64,000 nucleotides of DNA from Dermanyssus gallinae (lineage: Eukaryota; Arthropoda; Arachnida; Mesostigmata; Dermanyssidae): positions 124,001-188,000 of the forward strand of contig QVRM01002135.1 of assembly GCA_003439945.1 (NCBI GenBank). Direction: 5' to 3'. The notes below the pieces were generated by a model that saw only the letters and a list, made by a program, of their open reading frames with translations, ran no database searches and was not told where the DNA came from. Position 1 is the stretch's first letter, and each line of letters opens with the position of its first letter. The position numbers and the translations under genes are program-made. This document shows, piece after piece, positions 46,023 through 58,846 of this stretch.

Positions 46023-47926
46023 AATTAATATGATATGATGAGATACGTGCGGGGCTTCATATATGTGTACACATCATCACCGAACAAAAACAAAAAAGCA
46101 TACACATCACACTCACACAAAAATTGTTCATACGTGCCTCATGAATATGATTTGTATAATCGTTTCATAAATGAAATATCATGTTTCGTTCCATCACGTT
46201 TCTTCGAATCGTGACGAGAACACATTTAGCAGGCGGAAGCGATCAGCGGAGTCCAATGACACGTGCCCTCCTAGGGAGCCAAGAATGTCCTACGCCGAAA
46301 TTGACAGAAAACAGCTGCCAGAGAACAAATTCCAACATAGAATCGAAACATTTTTTTACTTTCAGAGAGCACTAGAGAGCTGACAGGCCGAATAGAGGAG
46401 CGCATATGCAAAGAATTCGGCCTGCAATGAAACACCAATGCGCTAGATGCGAAAAGAAAAAAAAAAAAAAAGCGAAAAAAACGCAGCGTCCTTAACCTGC
46501 GGGTGGTGGTACCACCGATTGCTTCACTTAGCATGTAGAACCGCTGATGAACACAAGCCGTCAGAAGATGTGGCCCTTAGCATATTTAGAATTATTACGC
46601 AATGGACAATGTGTAGACGACGAATGTCACAACTCGATCCGATATCCAATTGCCCAACTGAGTACAAAGGCTTGCAATATGTCGCTGTAAAGATTCTGAA
46701 CACTACCAGAACTCATAGCGTTTCACAAAAAAAAGTGAATAGGTGCACTTCTGGTCGAGCACGCTAACATGAGCAGATGCAGGAACAGGTGCTAGTGGTG
46801 GATGACAGAGCTCAGAAAACAGTAAAAAAATATGCTTTCGCACATACCCAGGGCGCAAAAACTGCATTTCGTCGGCACTAGTACTCCCTGAAGTAAAAAT
46901 ATATAAACCGGATCGACCAGTTCACCCTTCACCGTTGATATTAAGACCGCATGGAGTTTAGGGAGGGCGAATTTATGGCAAAGATCACTCACTTCTCTGA
47001 AAAAAATACGATGACCCGGAGATGGTTCCTGACTCACAATGGAGATCATTCGCAGCAGTCTGTAACGAGATCAATAATACGTTGGACGCTAAGATAAAGG
47101 AGCTGAACCTATAAAATCAATCCGATGCAGTTCGCTCACCGGTTTATGGTATGTTTTTGTTACATTACTGTTACTCACATTGGGTGATTCACAATGTTGC
47201 TAACTTGTTACGGAAAGCTGGCTGTGCATCCAACTTTGTGAGCGTCGAACTCGACAAGCAGAATGAGAGGAACGCCACAGGAAGCAGCAGCGCAAGGAAC
47301 AAGCCGTAACAAAACGCCTTCTCACCTTACGAATCGCTTGGATGAGTCGTACGCGCCCTCTGGGTACACAGATTGTGACCTTGCTCTGTGGTACATTATT
47401 ATCCCGCATCTTACGGACTCCCTTCTTTCATGCACACGACATCTAAAACCAAACGTGACAGAGCGTGGTGGACACTATGAAAGAGGTAAAGTATACATAT
47501 GAGTACCGGCAGAAGTAGCCCAAGCGACAGTTATTTACAAAAAAAAAACAAGCTTCATTAGGATTTGCTTATGATTGGAAAATTGGAGTAGCCAGTTGTT
47601 TTTAGGGCATGTGTATTGTCATAGTTTCCCACCCACACATATGTCATGGCACAAGGTTACAGACCGTTTAACAAAGGTAGGCAGAGGATCTCCATATCGT
47701 TTATATGAACTTATTTAGCTTGTGTGTGTGTGCATTAAACACGTAGGCAAATCGTTGTTGGTTTATCAACTCGCAGACGAGGACGTTCACAGCTGTTTCA
47801 TATCACTCACTACGTGTGTATTCCTTATCGTCACCACGTTGGTTCTACTACAAGTGTAGTACGCTGGTTGCTGTCCAGTCGGATCAAAACTCTTTGACAA
47901 CATTTTGCGCCTATATTTTTGTCCCG

Positions 47927-47974
<48 letters not shown>

Positions 47975-48100
47975 AAGTTGTATCGGTTAGAGAGTTCGAC
48001 TCTATTAAGCGTACCCTGGTGAAGGTGAGCGCGTATCTCAACGTGACAGCGCTTTGTTTGCTTGTGAGTAAAACAACTACCTACCAGCGCACATATGCAT
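45991..48100. other. Unassigned AT-rich DNA
   Basis: (TA)n at 45991-46018 and 47932-47970. Short frames only; no domains recognised. Confidence 0.4.
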
Positions 48101-48149
48101 GAAATTATGCTTTCTCACTACCACGGGAGACTGAACTGGACTGCTTCGG

Positions 48150-48880
48150 CGGGAAATGTTTGTGCTGCCTACGGGCCTCAAACGGTGTGTGATCGTACCA
48201 TAATGCGGTGGTTTGATTTCAATGCTGGATATTTTCGCATGACAGATTAAGCAGGGATGGATCGGTCCTGCACAACAGCTACGAATAAAATACATGCTCT
48301 GATCGACTGTGATACCCATCTGACACTCGGCGAGATCACACGCACAATGAATGCGTCGCATAGATTAGTTCATTGACAACCAACCAGCCGTGAATACGTG
48401 AAATGCGATACATGGGTTCCGCACGGGCTTGATGAAATAGCCTCATGCAATGAAGACCGTACTACCGGACTGATGGGATTAGAAGACGTGGTGTGCTATA
48501 AGCTTCTACAGAACTTCAATAAAGAGTGATAGCACAGTTTAAAGCACGCCATCGTTGAAACGCGTCTCGAACTGTGTCTTCAATCATAGAAGCATTGTAC
48601 TCCATCATGATGAGGCCCGTCTGCAGACACTGTGGCGACCTGCCGCAACTCGCTGGATAAGTATATCCAACTCAAGATACATTTTGCGTGGGATTTGGTT
48701 GCCCATCCACCTTATATATTGCCTCTTCAAGTCTGATATTGCCCCTTCAAATGTGTTACGCTCATATTACTTTTCTCTGAGTCAAAAGTTCAAAGGTGTC
48801 AAAAACAATGTTGATAAATGTTTTGCATCAAAAACGAGATGTTTTAAAAGAAAAAGATTGTTCTCATTAAGATAACGTTG
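48150..48880 (+). pseudogene. Mariner transposase relic (DD34D-type ancestry likely)
   Basis: Scattered frames preserve mariner landmarks in the right order: YGPQTVCDRTIMRWFDFNAG (end of the first HTH, about 48168-48227); IDCDTHLTLGEITRTMNAS (second HTH); then CDTWVPHGLDEI, matching the WVPHEL motif; then NHRSIVLHHDEARLQT, the FHHDNARPHT motif with the second Asp; and finally VDKCFASKTRCFKR. The region of the first Asp is collapsed and many stops are present. It differs from the maT element at 6.4 kb and is far older. No terminal repeats were found. Confidence 0.7.
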
Positions 48881-48975
48881 CACGAAACAGGTAGAATATA
48901 TATATATATAAATAATAAGAAAATGCATTTCTGAGTTTGTATTAGATACCCGAATTTTCTGACTGACTTAGAATT

Positions 48976-49013
<38 letters not shown>

Positions 49014-49223
49014 GGTAAAGTGTTCTGGAGAATTGTAAAAAAAATCAAGTTTCACATTTATATATATATAGTATACACATTTAACGTATGCGTATACACT
49101 TTCCATTTATAGAATATACTGGAAATTTCTTAACTTTATTCCATTTATATACATATACACTAACATACATATGTGTACACACATAGCTGTGCGTATATTT
49201 ATTTACTGATGTGCGTATTTGTG

Positions 49224-49256
<33 letters not shown>

Positions 49257-49260
49257 ACTT
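48976..49260. repeat. TA/TG-rich low-complexity stretch
   Basis: (TA)n at 48980-49006 and 49222-49247 with ATACATAC-like text between. No coding signal. Confidence 0.7.
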
Positions 49261-49439
49261 GGATCGAACTTTGCGAAAGCAGCAGTCGTCATTGAATGGT
49301 GATGGTTCTTCGATAGAGGTAGCTGCGTTCAGCCCTAGTGGGACTATTGCATTGAGAGCAAACGGGAGAAAATGCGAGAGAGCGAGAGATATATCAGGTT
49401 CGAAAGGTCGCTTACAGGACTCCGTCGACAAGCGGAGCC

Positions 49440-50040
49440 GGTGGCAGGCTGGACCGTGCTGATGATAATGATGCCGACAGCAGCAACAGCAGCAGCAACA
49501 ACAGCAACGAAAGCTGCTCCCATCAGCGTTAGTGCGAGGTGCGCTACGCGAAGCACATAGCGAAAGCGTAATCTTAAGTGGGAATGAGGCTTTTTACGAC
49601 GCTCGACGCTGTTGGTCCCATACAGTTACAGGCGGCTGGCTCTGTGCTTCCCTGCTTCTTCGGCGGTGCCTCTCCTTCGTCAGGCTGGGCTTGGCCTGAG
49701 GCGAGCCCCGACCACACCGACCGGCGGTTCGCGGCCCTTTTCACAGCTTTTGCAGGACGACGCAGGCGAATGCAACGTTTGGCACCGGCTACACCTCCCT
49801 GTGTTGCCCCAAGACGTTGCTGACAACAAAAGCTGCAACAACTACAGCAAACACAACAACAACAACAACAACAACAACAGCAGCAATAGGAGCAATGGCG
49901 AAAACGCTCTGCCGTCACCAAGGGTTTCACCGCCCTGCGATGGGACCAACCGACGGACCTCTGAGCGCTCGATAGCGATGACGACGACGACGACGTTGGA
50001 AGGGGGGTGGTGCTGGGTAGTTTATGGCCGGGACCAGCTA
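49440..50040. other. GC-rich island with CAA/CAG triplets
   Basis: CAGCAACAGCAGC-type runs at 49478-49512 and 49849-49883 and (GAC)n near 49978. Open frames exist on both strands but are driven by the repeats. It resembles the islands at 40 and 62 kb. Confidence 0.35.
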
Positions 50041-50208
50041 AGCTGAGCTGAACAGAGCAACTAAAAGAAGCTGTTTCACTCTCATGGCATTATTATCATT
50101 AGCGGCGGCGTTGGTGCCCTTCGCTGCCGTTCCATACCACGCGTCTCCTTTGCCGTCTTCGACCGTCGCCGCCCAATAGATCTTTACGATAAATGTGCAG
50201 ATTTAGAT

Positions 50209-50211
<3 letters not shown>

Positions 50212-50256
<45 letters not shown>

Positions 50257-50264
50257 ATATATAT

Positions 50265-50356
<92 letters not shown>
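50212..50356. repeat. Compound (TA)n-(AG)n microsatellite
   Basis: About 113 bp of TA repeats with two short interruptions (50249-50268), followed by (AG)n from 50325 to 50356. Confidence 0.95.
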
Positions 50357-50359
<3 letters not shown>

Positions 50360-52148
50360 ATAGTATTGTTTGTTACTCGTAGTCCCAGAACATGTGCACG
50401 AGCCATAAACAGTATTTACACCTAGGCTTGAGTTAGCCATACTACAATCAGGCATGATTAAATGCGTCAACATCCGTGTGCTAAGTCTCCGCAGGGAACA
50501 CATATTCTCTCTAGAGACAAAAGCATCCATCAGTGCAACTCGTTTAATATCTTGTGCTGCATTCTAAAAAAATAAATAGTCGCTTCTATTTCAGCAAGCA
50601 TTGACCACTTCTACTAAGTTTGAAACAGTATTTAAAACGGGCTGTAGGTGTTTAACGAAACAGCCGCAACCGATTGATGTATCTGGCTGGGGGCACCCCA
50701 ATTTTCACAGGGCGCCGTTTTAATCTTTGGTCTACCCGTAAATACCGATAGCATTGATAAAACACAGCATAGCTACTTTTCATGCCCTTCTGTGTCTGAC
50801 TATGCCTGACATCATATAATATGTGTATGTATAACATTCAGATAGATATCAATAATAGCTTTGCTGTTTATAATATATTTCCGTCGGTTCCTCAAAACAT
50901 TACTGAAGGGGGAAGAAGGGGGAAAACATGTCATAATACATGGGCATCTTTAGGACGCAAACAACTATGAGCAACTCGTGGAAAGACTCCCAACACAAAA
51001 GGTTGCTACCTACTGATGTGTCTTGCAATAGACGGCTATCATTACGCAGAGTGAACGAGTTGGCTTTCACAAAGCTGACTTGGACAGTATACCCTTCCCA
51101 TTATATTGTATTGCCGGAACTCACTACTCCGTCACATTCATATTTAAATTATGCGACATACACTCGACTTGAGTACGAATTATATATATAATTTTATGGT
51201 TACAGGATATATATAGCATGTAAGCTGGCATCTTTCAAAACTTCCTGCAATCTGCTCTCTTCGCAAATAGAACAGAGTAGGGTTGCTTAACCAATGATAA
51301 ATTAACCGAAAAAGATACTGAAATTGCGAAAATGTGTCACGAAAGAAAGACTCTGAAGGGGCATCCTGGAGAGCCCTTTGTGCAATGTACGGTCGACGAC
51401 GAAACGTGCCTTATGAACACTATTCGTGAACTTTAGCAACTTTCAGCATCAGCATCGAAGCTTCCTAGTAGATGTACATGTGAGAAATCTTCTGGCCCAC
51501 AACTTTTAATAAGTGGTTCCCCCGCACTGTGTTCAAGGCGTTTCTGAATTCCAACTTCCTTTAATATAACTGTCGGCTTCCCATGATGCCTAGCAAACAC
51601 CCAAGCCGAGCCTGGAGCATAGATCGTGTGTTAAATGTCTGCAAGATGTCGATGTATACACGTCGATTTATGTGACTTGCCTTCTAACACAATTTAAAGC
51701 CTAAGGGTTCTATCGAGCTGTTCTCGACTCCCATACACTTCGAGAGAAGAGTCATGAGCTTCGTACATGCAAAGTCATCCGACGGTGGTTAGCCTGGCAA
51801 AAAACGCACAAAGCGACAGCCGATGCATTGCCTTCCAACATTCCGGCATCCAGAAACCACACATTTAGTACGAATTGGAAGGATTCTATGAAGTTATTAT
51901 TAAAACGACAGACAGGCTTTACGCTTACTCATATGCATGGCCTACTGTTCAAATGCATAACATCGTATAAAGAAGAAAGATCCGCTGCACATTTATATGT
52001 GTTCATATCTCGGATTTGTTCCACATTGTCTGTTAGTTGAAGTATTGCCTGCTTACACCAGTTTAGGTAGATCAAACCAAGGCTACGTCTCTCATTGAAC
52101 AATATATCGCTAGGTTATCACTCCAGCGTGTAATTGGCTATCAGGAAT

Positions 52149-52188
<40 letters not shown>

Positions 52189-52376
52189 GGGGACGGAAAA
52201 GTTTGTGATGTTGTACGCAACAATCTTCAAATGAGTCTGATAGGATAACTGAAGTTTGGAGTTACCTTATAGATCAGGTTTAACAGGTTGACCAATCAAA
52301 ATATCAACGAGCGGGAGCTTTATGAAAGTGACGAAAATACTGTGGAGTATGTATATATACATACTATTTGATTTGA

Positions 52377-52415
<39 letters not shown>

Positions 52416-52930
52416 CGCTTATATAAATTTTTATTTTGCTAATAATTACACTGTGCAAATAAAACCGATACTACAAATTTGGCATCTTCAGAAATGTATA
52501 GGGGATATTGATACTAAATTGTACTTTTCGTTACAAATCTTCCTCCGTATGTATGCCTTAAGTGAAACAAAAATAATGCTGTGGGTTTCATCACGTGTTA
52601 TGTAGCACGGAAGAATTCCACGATCCTCAGGAGTGTTGCAGGTGCACGAGGTGCTCTGCCCAGTGCGATAGATACCACGCCGCAGCATGTCCTGCAGTTC
52701 AGTCAATAGCTGAGCCAGCAGGATGAGAGAAGACCCAATGACGTGAAGGAAGCACTAGTTGTGTCTGATGTATATGTTTATAATTTTACCCAACCTGGGT
52801 GTTAATAAACCATAATAAAAATAATGCTGTTTCGCTAAGTCAAAATTACTAAACGACCCGCAAATATTAGGTCATTATTGTGCTCGCTATAGGGCGCCCT
52901 AGTAACATCCGCCCTATGCGAGAAAAAATA
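50360..52930. other. AT-rich DNA, no gene recognised
   Basis: (TA)n at 52151-52185 and 52381-52412. No domains, terminal repeats or promoter-like features recognised. Confidence 0.5.
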
Positions 52931-52931
52931 A

Positions 52932-52935
<4 letters not shown>

Positions 52936-52999
<64 letters not shown>
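52936..52999. repeat. (TA)n microsatellite
   Basis: 64 bp of TA repeats. Confidence 0.95.
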
Positions 53000-53003
<4 letters not shown>

Positions 53004-53170
53004 TGCGCATAGAGCGCTACGAACCTCGTTGGTTTGTAGCGCTCGGGGTGTTTAAGGCTGCTGCAGCCAAAAATAGTTATCGCAATTTGGTGGCTAATCG
53101 AATTTAATCAGGCTAATAATCACTCACACACAGGCATATAACGACGTCCGGCCAATAATAACATCAGAGC

Positions 53171-53398
53171 GTGAAGGGTGAAGATGAGACCGCCTTCAGG
53201 GGCGAACGTCGGCGCGCGACTTCATCGTGGTCTCAAGTACGGCGCAAACTACACGTTTTGTGTTCGATAGGATATTGCTGCGTTGCTGTGGTTATCATCG
53301 TTATCGTTACTGTTCTTGGTGTTTGGGCAGCTGCTTTGGTGTATCGATTTCCCGTTCCCGCAAAGCGTGCTGCTACAAATCAGCTACTACTAAAGTAA
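53171..53398 (+). CDS. Possible membrane-protein exon cut by a SINE
   Basis: A 75-codon frame with a basic N-terminal part (RGERRRATSSWSQVRRKLH), one strongly hydrophobic segment of about 30 residues (IGYCCVAVVIIVIVTVLGVW...), then VYRFPVPAKRAATNQLLL. This is the layout of a type II signal-anchor protein. The frame ends in the SINE's tail. Skipping the duplicated SINE unit, it would run into the (CTA)n repeat as poly-Leu and stop soon after. It may be a real first exon, a decayed exon or chance. No family recognised. Confidence 0.25.
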   Translation: MKGEDETAFRGERRRATSSWSQVRRKLHVLCSIGYCCVAVVIIVIVTVLGVWAAALVYRFPVPAKRAATNQLLLK

Positions 53399-53400
53399 AG

Positions 53401-53580
53401 TTTTCGGGCTGACCCTCAGCCAAGACTTAACGTCCACGGAACTGTTTTTCACATTGCTTCATAGACGGACCCCCATAAATATAAATGTGGGGCAACGGTG
53501 GGGCTCGAACCCGCGCACCTATCTGGTGTCTCCTCCGGTTGCGAGACGCAGACTGAAGCCACTACGCCACCGGGCTCGAC
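53401..53580 (-). mobile_element. tRNA-derived SINE, copy 1
   Basis: Minus strand: head GTCGAGCCCGGTGGCGTAG (A-box region) and B-box GGTTCGAGCCC about 55 nt on, then a body with CACATTTATATTTATGGGGG, GAAGCAATGTG and GTGGACGTTAAG, ending CAGCCCGAAAA and a (CTTTA)n tail. ACAAATCAGCTA lies at 53375-53386 and again at 53579-53590, the target duplication. Transcription would use the internal Pol III boxes; mobilisation would need a LINE partner. Confidence 0.88.
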
Positions 53581-53606
53581 AAATCAGCTAGTAAAGTAAA
53601 GTAAAG

Positions 53607-53780
53607 TTTTCGGGCTGACCCTCAGCCAAGATTTAACGTCCACGGAACTGTTTTTCACATTGCTTCATAGACGGACCCCCATAAATACAAATGTGCAACG
53701 GTGGGGCTCGAACCCGCGCACCTATGTGTCTCCTCCGGTTGCGAGGCGCAGACTTAAGCCACCACGCCACCGGGCTCGAC
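53607..53780 (-). mobile_element. tRNA-derived SINE, copy 2 (tandem with copy 1)
   Basis: About 95% identical by eye to copy 1 and in the same orientation. It is again followed by ACAAATCAGCTA (53779-53790). Three copies of the target sequence therefore alternate with two SINEs, which is best explained by tandem duplication of the SINE plus one target repeat. Confidence 0.88.
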
Positions 53781-53787
53781 AAATCAG

Positions 53788-53827
<40 letters not shown>

Positions 53828-53828
53828 A
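53788..53828. repeat. (CTA)n microsatellite
   Basis: About 40 bp of CTA repeats right after the tandem SINE pair. The target sequence itself ends CTACTA, so the expansion started at the insertion site. Confidence 0.95.
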
Positions 53829-53949
53829 ACCACTACATTACTACTGCAGCTACTAATCTGTCGCAAATATTTAGTGAATACAGTCTCGACAGACACCGAA
53901 AGCAGAAAAATGCAGTCAGCTGTTTACATGATGGAAACGGTAACCTTTT

Positions 53950-56280
53950 GATTTATTGAAGATAAAATCGACCCTGGATACACTAGATTCATAAATATGG
54001 GCTTATATATCGTTGTTTATTTGTGATGCCACTTCGCACACAATATGTATTTATATATATATAAATCACTCGAGTAATATAAACAAGCACATTTACATCG
54101 TGGCGGCCCCCGACAAGATCGCAAATTGAAGCGAAAGCAGTATGATGCGTTTTACTGCGTGAATAGGAAAGGGGGCAGTGCCCGTTGATTTCCGTGCGTC
54201 TGACAAGGGGACTATATAATCTAATTAGCGCTGTGTTAAGGGCCAATTTTATCACGATAACGAGCAAAATTCACTATGTTAGCACCCACGCAGTACAAAT
54301 TATTGGCGTTGCACAAGGGCACTCGACAGCCTGTTTCCCGTTATCTTGTCTATAGCCGAACTTGCAGAAACCCTAAGGGAAATCAAGGCACCGCACGCAG
54401 ATACTCTGTGCTTATCTACAATTTTGTCTCAACGTGACCGTAAGCTGGTACACAAGGTCATCATTAACACTAACATGAGCAAGGTGGTGTATTATGCATA
54501 CTAAAGTTTATGCTGCAGTTAGCTACAGACATAGGTAAATTATTGGGCACAGCTAATCGTACATTTTCTCAATTTGTCTGACCGTAAAATTGTGGACAGG
54601 GTAATTAATCAAATGTGAAATCCAGGCCAAAACTAACCGTCGTGCGTAGTTTACAGGCTTGGCCTTGGCTTTGCACTTTACCCAAAAGTTTAAAGCTATA
54701 TATATATATATATATATATAAATTGATACACACGTCAACTACAGCATTTTCACAGCGCCTGTTCTACATTTAGGAGAGTAATATTATGCTTCCTTTTTTA
54801 TCGGAACCGAACAGATGAGTCTTGTAAACGTCTAATCTAAATTTTGACCTTTGCGAAGTTATCGGAAATGGATAATCAACTAATCCTATCGATACATGAT
54901 TAATCCAGTTGTATTGTTTCCGCGAGAGCTCCACGATTAGGGAGGATGTTATTGACGTACAACTATGAACAAACAAGGGAGGCGTTTCCTATAGCCTATC
55001 AAAGGCGCTGATAACATTGACGTGTTATTACACACGATTACGTAACCCTAAGAGCATTACTATTATGCGTGATTCCACTGCTCACATGTCTCTGACCTAC
55101 CAATAACTATTCCTTAGATGTCTCTAGATTTAACTCCTTAATCTCGTCCTCAATCAGATTAGTTGCTTAATTAAGCATACCTATCAAGAGGTAGACGCAC
55201 ATCGCCAACTCTTTGTTCCTGTTGTTGAAATTGCTGTTCTTTGATAACGGGCTTGCGCGTGGCTTTGAAGCGTTGACAACTTGTCGACGACAAACAAGTT
55301 CAGTCTATCATTTGCAGCGACTCCACGTCACTGAGTGGTATTAGCAGTGATAACCGCACGTCCGGCTGTGCCGACACGTGTACCAGACGTCACACGCAGC
55401 TCGAAGGTGACGGCCCAGATTCGTTAGACCAGCAACCGCAGTGAACCAACTCACCACTGTAAATGGCTGCCACAAAAAAATTACCAAAAACAAAAAAAAA
55501 ACAAATAGTGTTACAGATTTAAATATACTCATGTCCACGTATGGAAAAAGCTTTCTACCTTCATTGTGCGCTGCTCGACCAGCGCTTTTTTAAGCTGTTT
55601 ATAGGCGCACAAAACTGTGCCCGAGTCCAACGAAGATCGCTAGAAGTCGAAACTTCTCAAGGCCGTTTTGCTAGTCGATCTTACAGCTCTCTACTCTCTA
55701 CTCGTCCTTCTATGCTCGTGTCTTGCCACCGCGCAGACACCAAGACCAAGGCCAAAACGAGCTGCTGCCTCTTTTCATCCGTTTTGTGAGAAATCCCTAT
55801 AAAAAAGTGATGTTTTCTTCCGTTTCTCTTTGCACTGGCCCTGAAAGCTGGCAAGCGGCCATCAAGCTTGAATACCGACGGACATGGACTCGCCTTTGCT
55901 CGCCTGACCTGGCTCTGCTGCCGCTTGTTTGCCCGGAGAAGTTTTGCCGGAGAACCTTGGATCGAACACTCATCTTGTGTGTGGTGGCCCATGGCCAAAC
56001 TTGACCAGTGATATATCATGTGTAGTATATACCAAGAGAGCAAGCCGTTCCGTCTGAACACATAGGTGTATATGTATATACAATTTTGACATGTATATAC
56101 CTTTCATATGTATATTGTTTCAGTACAAGCTTATAGAAGTATACCTAAAGAATATATTTATAGAGAAAAAGAGCAAACCAACCGTCCGGATACGTGTGCA
56201 TATATGTATATTTATTTTTGATATGTATATAATTTAAACATGAATGGGGACATTAATATTATTACAATCATGCGGTATAA
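53950..56280. other. AT-rich DNA, no gene recognised
   Basis: (TA)n at 54697-54721. Several 60-120 codon frames at 55.5-56.0 kb on both strands without recognisable domains. Confidence 0.45.
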
Positions 56281-56284
56281 AGAT

Positions 56285-56285
<1 letters not shown>

Positions 56286-56321
<36 letters not shown>
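56286..56321. repeat. (ATT)n microsatellite
   Basis: 36 bp of ATT repeats. A smaller (TAG)n lies at 56843-56862. Confidence 0.95.
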
Positions 56322-57085
56322 GTGAAGTTCCCGCAGGTACTATTGTCGTGTGTTTGTATACAGCATAGCGAGTTGCTGCAAATATGGGACACACCGTGAA
56401 GGAGCTTTGCTCGTCATCTGGTTTGATCCGCCGTTGATGGCGGGCTGAATCGATTATGATGATAGTAATGTTGATGATGATGAAGATGAAGCTAGTGAGT
56501 GATGTGTCATACAAGTATAGATCGATCGATCTAGTTAGTATCCATCTGTTTGCCTAACCGACTTGGTCGTTCTCCTCGGTTATCGGCGTGTTCAAATGAA
56601 TAGATAAATGGCTTGATGAATGGCTGTTCGTAGGCCACGTTTCGGACTTCAAGTGGCCACTGCGGGCTTCCTCAATCTCTCGAAACGCCAATGCTGCTTA
56701 CAGCGGCCTACCCCAGCTAACCTAATAAATATTGCTAAGTTAGAAACTCCTCGAGGCAGTTGGTTGTAGATGTTTTGGCAAACGCATTTGACTGTTGTTA
56801 TTGCCTGCTGATATAAGAGATTTTGACTGGTACTAAAATAAATGTAGTAGTAGTAGTAGTAGCGAATAATAGCAGCGAAATAACACGAAAGTGGTTCCCA
56901 TGGAAATGCCATTGCTACATATATTCAATAAAAAAGCAGTAAAAGTAGAAAGTGTTATTATTATAAGCCAAGATCGACCGCGTTACTCCGATAGAGGGTG
57001 TAATTTGAACTGCAAAAAGGCGACGCCAAGATGATGCTGAGTGGATCTCGTCAATGGAATACCGTCGACCAATCCTACTTGTGGT

Positions 57086-57274
57086 GTCGAGCTCGGTGGC
57101 GTGGTGCATTAGTCTGCGCCTCGCAGTCAGAGGAGACACATAGCAGGTGCGCGGGTTCGAGCCCCACCGTTGCCCCACATTTGTATTTATGGGGGTCCGC
57201 CTATGAAGCAATGCAAATGGCAGTCCCGTGGACGTTAAATCTTGGCCGAGATTCAGCCCGAAAACGTTGCTTCT
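57086..57274 (+). mobile_element. tRNA-derived SINE, copy 3
   Basis: Plus-strand copy. The head is GTCGAGCTCGGTGGCGTGG, the B-box GGTTCGAGCCC at about 57151-57161, and the body ends CAGCCCGAAAAC. A 15 bp target duplication with one mismatch (AATCCTACTTGTGGT at 57071-57085 and AATCGTACTTGTGGT at 57275-57289) defines both ends. Confidence 0.9.
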
Positions 57275-57745
57275 AATCGTACTTGTGGTCCTCATGCTTG
57301 TTATGGATGGAGTCGTCTATGTCGACGCAATGTCGTTATTGCTGTTCATGCGGTTGTGGCTGGCACGGGTTTGCATTCCAGTTGGTCAATTTGGCCAGCT
57401 AATGCCGAGGCGGTGGGAAAACCGTGCTCTAGCATGCAGGAGCAAACTAACAGGTTCTATTGCCTCAATAGCCAGCCAGCCTGCGGTCAACATGTAGGCC
57501 GGAAGAATCGAAAGGCGCCACCGTATAACACATCTTCCGTTACGAGGTTACCAGAGGAGTGTGCAGTCTGTCATCGGCACCGGTGGCAGGGTGCCACTTT
57601 GGCGCAGTACGTTTACCCAAATTACATCACCTGTTTTTGCCCGAATAGCCAGCCCTACGCACTTTTAATGTGGGAGCGTTTAGCCCCCGCCGCAGACAGA
57701 CCAACGCTTAAAGCTTTAGTGACCGTCAAACACGATCAACAGTAA
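57275..57745 (+). CDS. Possible 3'-terminal exon of a Cys-rich protein
   Basis: The frame is open for about 157 codons after the SINE (168 counting SINE sequence), long for chance here. It ends with TAA at 57743. It includes CGPHACYGW, GKPCSSMQEQTNRFYC, SQPACGQH, EECAVCHRH and NYITCFCPNSQPY, with Cys pairs spaced as in disulfide-rich secreted proteins. A good acceptor (GTTTGCATTCCAG, to 57381) lies inside the frame, so the true exon may be 57382-57745. No signal peptide or upstream exon was identified. The SINE landed just 5' of or inside this exon. Family not recognised. Confidence 0.35.
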   Translation, partial: NRTCGPHACYGWSRLCRRNVVIAVHAVVAGTGLHSSWSIWPANAEAVGKPCSSMQEQTNRFYCLNSQPACGQHVGRKNRKAPPYNTSSVTRLPEECAVCHRHRWQGATLAQYVYPNYITCFCPNSQPYALLMWERLAPAADRPTLKALVTVKHDQQ

Positions 57746-57854
57746 GACGACCTTGTTGTGCGGCGACATACATAAATGTGCAGGCGTACCCTCGTTTGCA
57801 TTACGTGCACATATTCCAAAACAAATGAGTTTAACTGCATTCGAATTTTTATTA

Positions 57855-58170
57855 ATATATATATATATATATATAAGTGAAGGTTCGTTCACGGTCATAG
57901 CTTTTTGCCTGCGGAAATGAACTGCCTTGCTTCGGCTTAGTGCCGAGAGTTTTAACGTCCCCCACGTTTAACGTCCAACCCGCTGTAGCTCGACGCATCA
58001 GATATGCTGATGACCCGCTTACTATCGATTCGCAGCCCCGCAGCGGGAATACATTATACATACGGTGACCTCCCTGAGTGGCGCCTGCCCTGTCGGTTCA
58101 GCAAACCATCTGCAAACGAGACTACAACTTGGGGTTGTGGAAGTCTACAGGTATACATAAATGCGTTTAG

Positions 58171-58222
<52 letters not shown>
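57855..58222. repeat. Two (TA)n tracts
   Basis: TA repeats at 57855-57875 and 58170-58222; the latter is interrupted by a TTTATA variant. The sequence between them has no recognised gene. Confidence 0.85.
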
Positions 58223-58227
<5 letters not shown>

Positions 58228-58846
58228 GAAATGCATGTGTCGATTAGCTCACTTAATTTTTTTGGACAGCTAGATACAACAATAGAGCCATTTTGATCGG
58301 ACTCTCCGCACAGAGGCAGGGACAGAATGCGAGAGCGATGAAGAAACCTCACCGAGCTCTTACTAGAGTCTGGCGGCTTTTGCAGGCTCATTACCTTCCC
58401 ATAGCTAATTAATTAGCAAGCACAATGTAACAGCTGGGAGGTGCGGTGCGGTGCGTAGCTTGCTTTGCTGATGCTGCTGCAGCAGCATACAAAGCTACGG
58501 ACGATTCAACGATGTAGAGTGATGCTGGTGACGGCAGTGGAGCAGCATAGCAGAGAAATTCGATTGGAGTTGGTTTTCAGCATCGAATACAGCTTCAATC
58601 GTGCGCAGATTCAGAGATTCACCTTGGACCGCAGCAGACTGTCGTCTGAAATTTTTACTGGAAAACATTGTATGTCATGCGTAATTAATTCATGTTTTCA
58701 TAACACTTCATACCTAATTATCGAATTTCCCCTAGCCCAATTTGACTTACGTTATCATATTTATTTCATAATATTCATTTCATGCATTGCCATTTTATTT
58801 TCATCATATAATATATTGGTACTCATACTGATGTCAGCTGCTCGTA

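Noticed and set aside
53171..53398. Confident membrane-protein gene
   Set aside because: One hydrophobic frame of 75 codons without splice evidence is not enough; kept only as a low-confidence feature.
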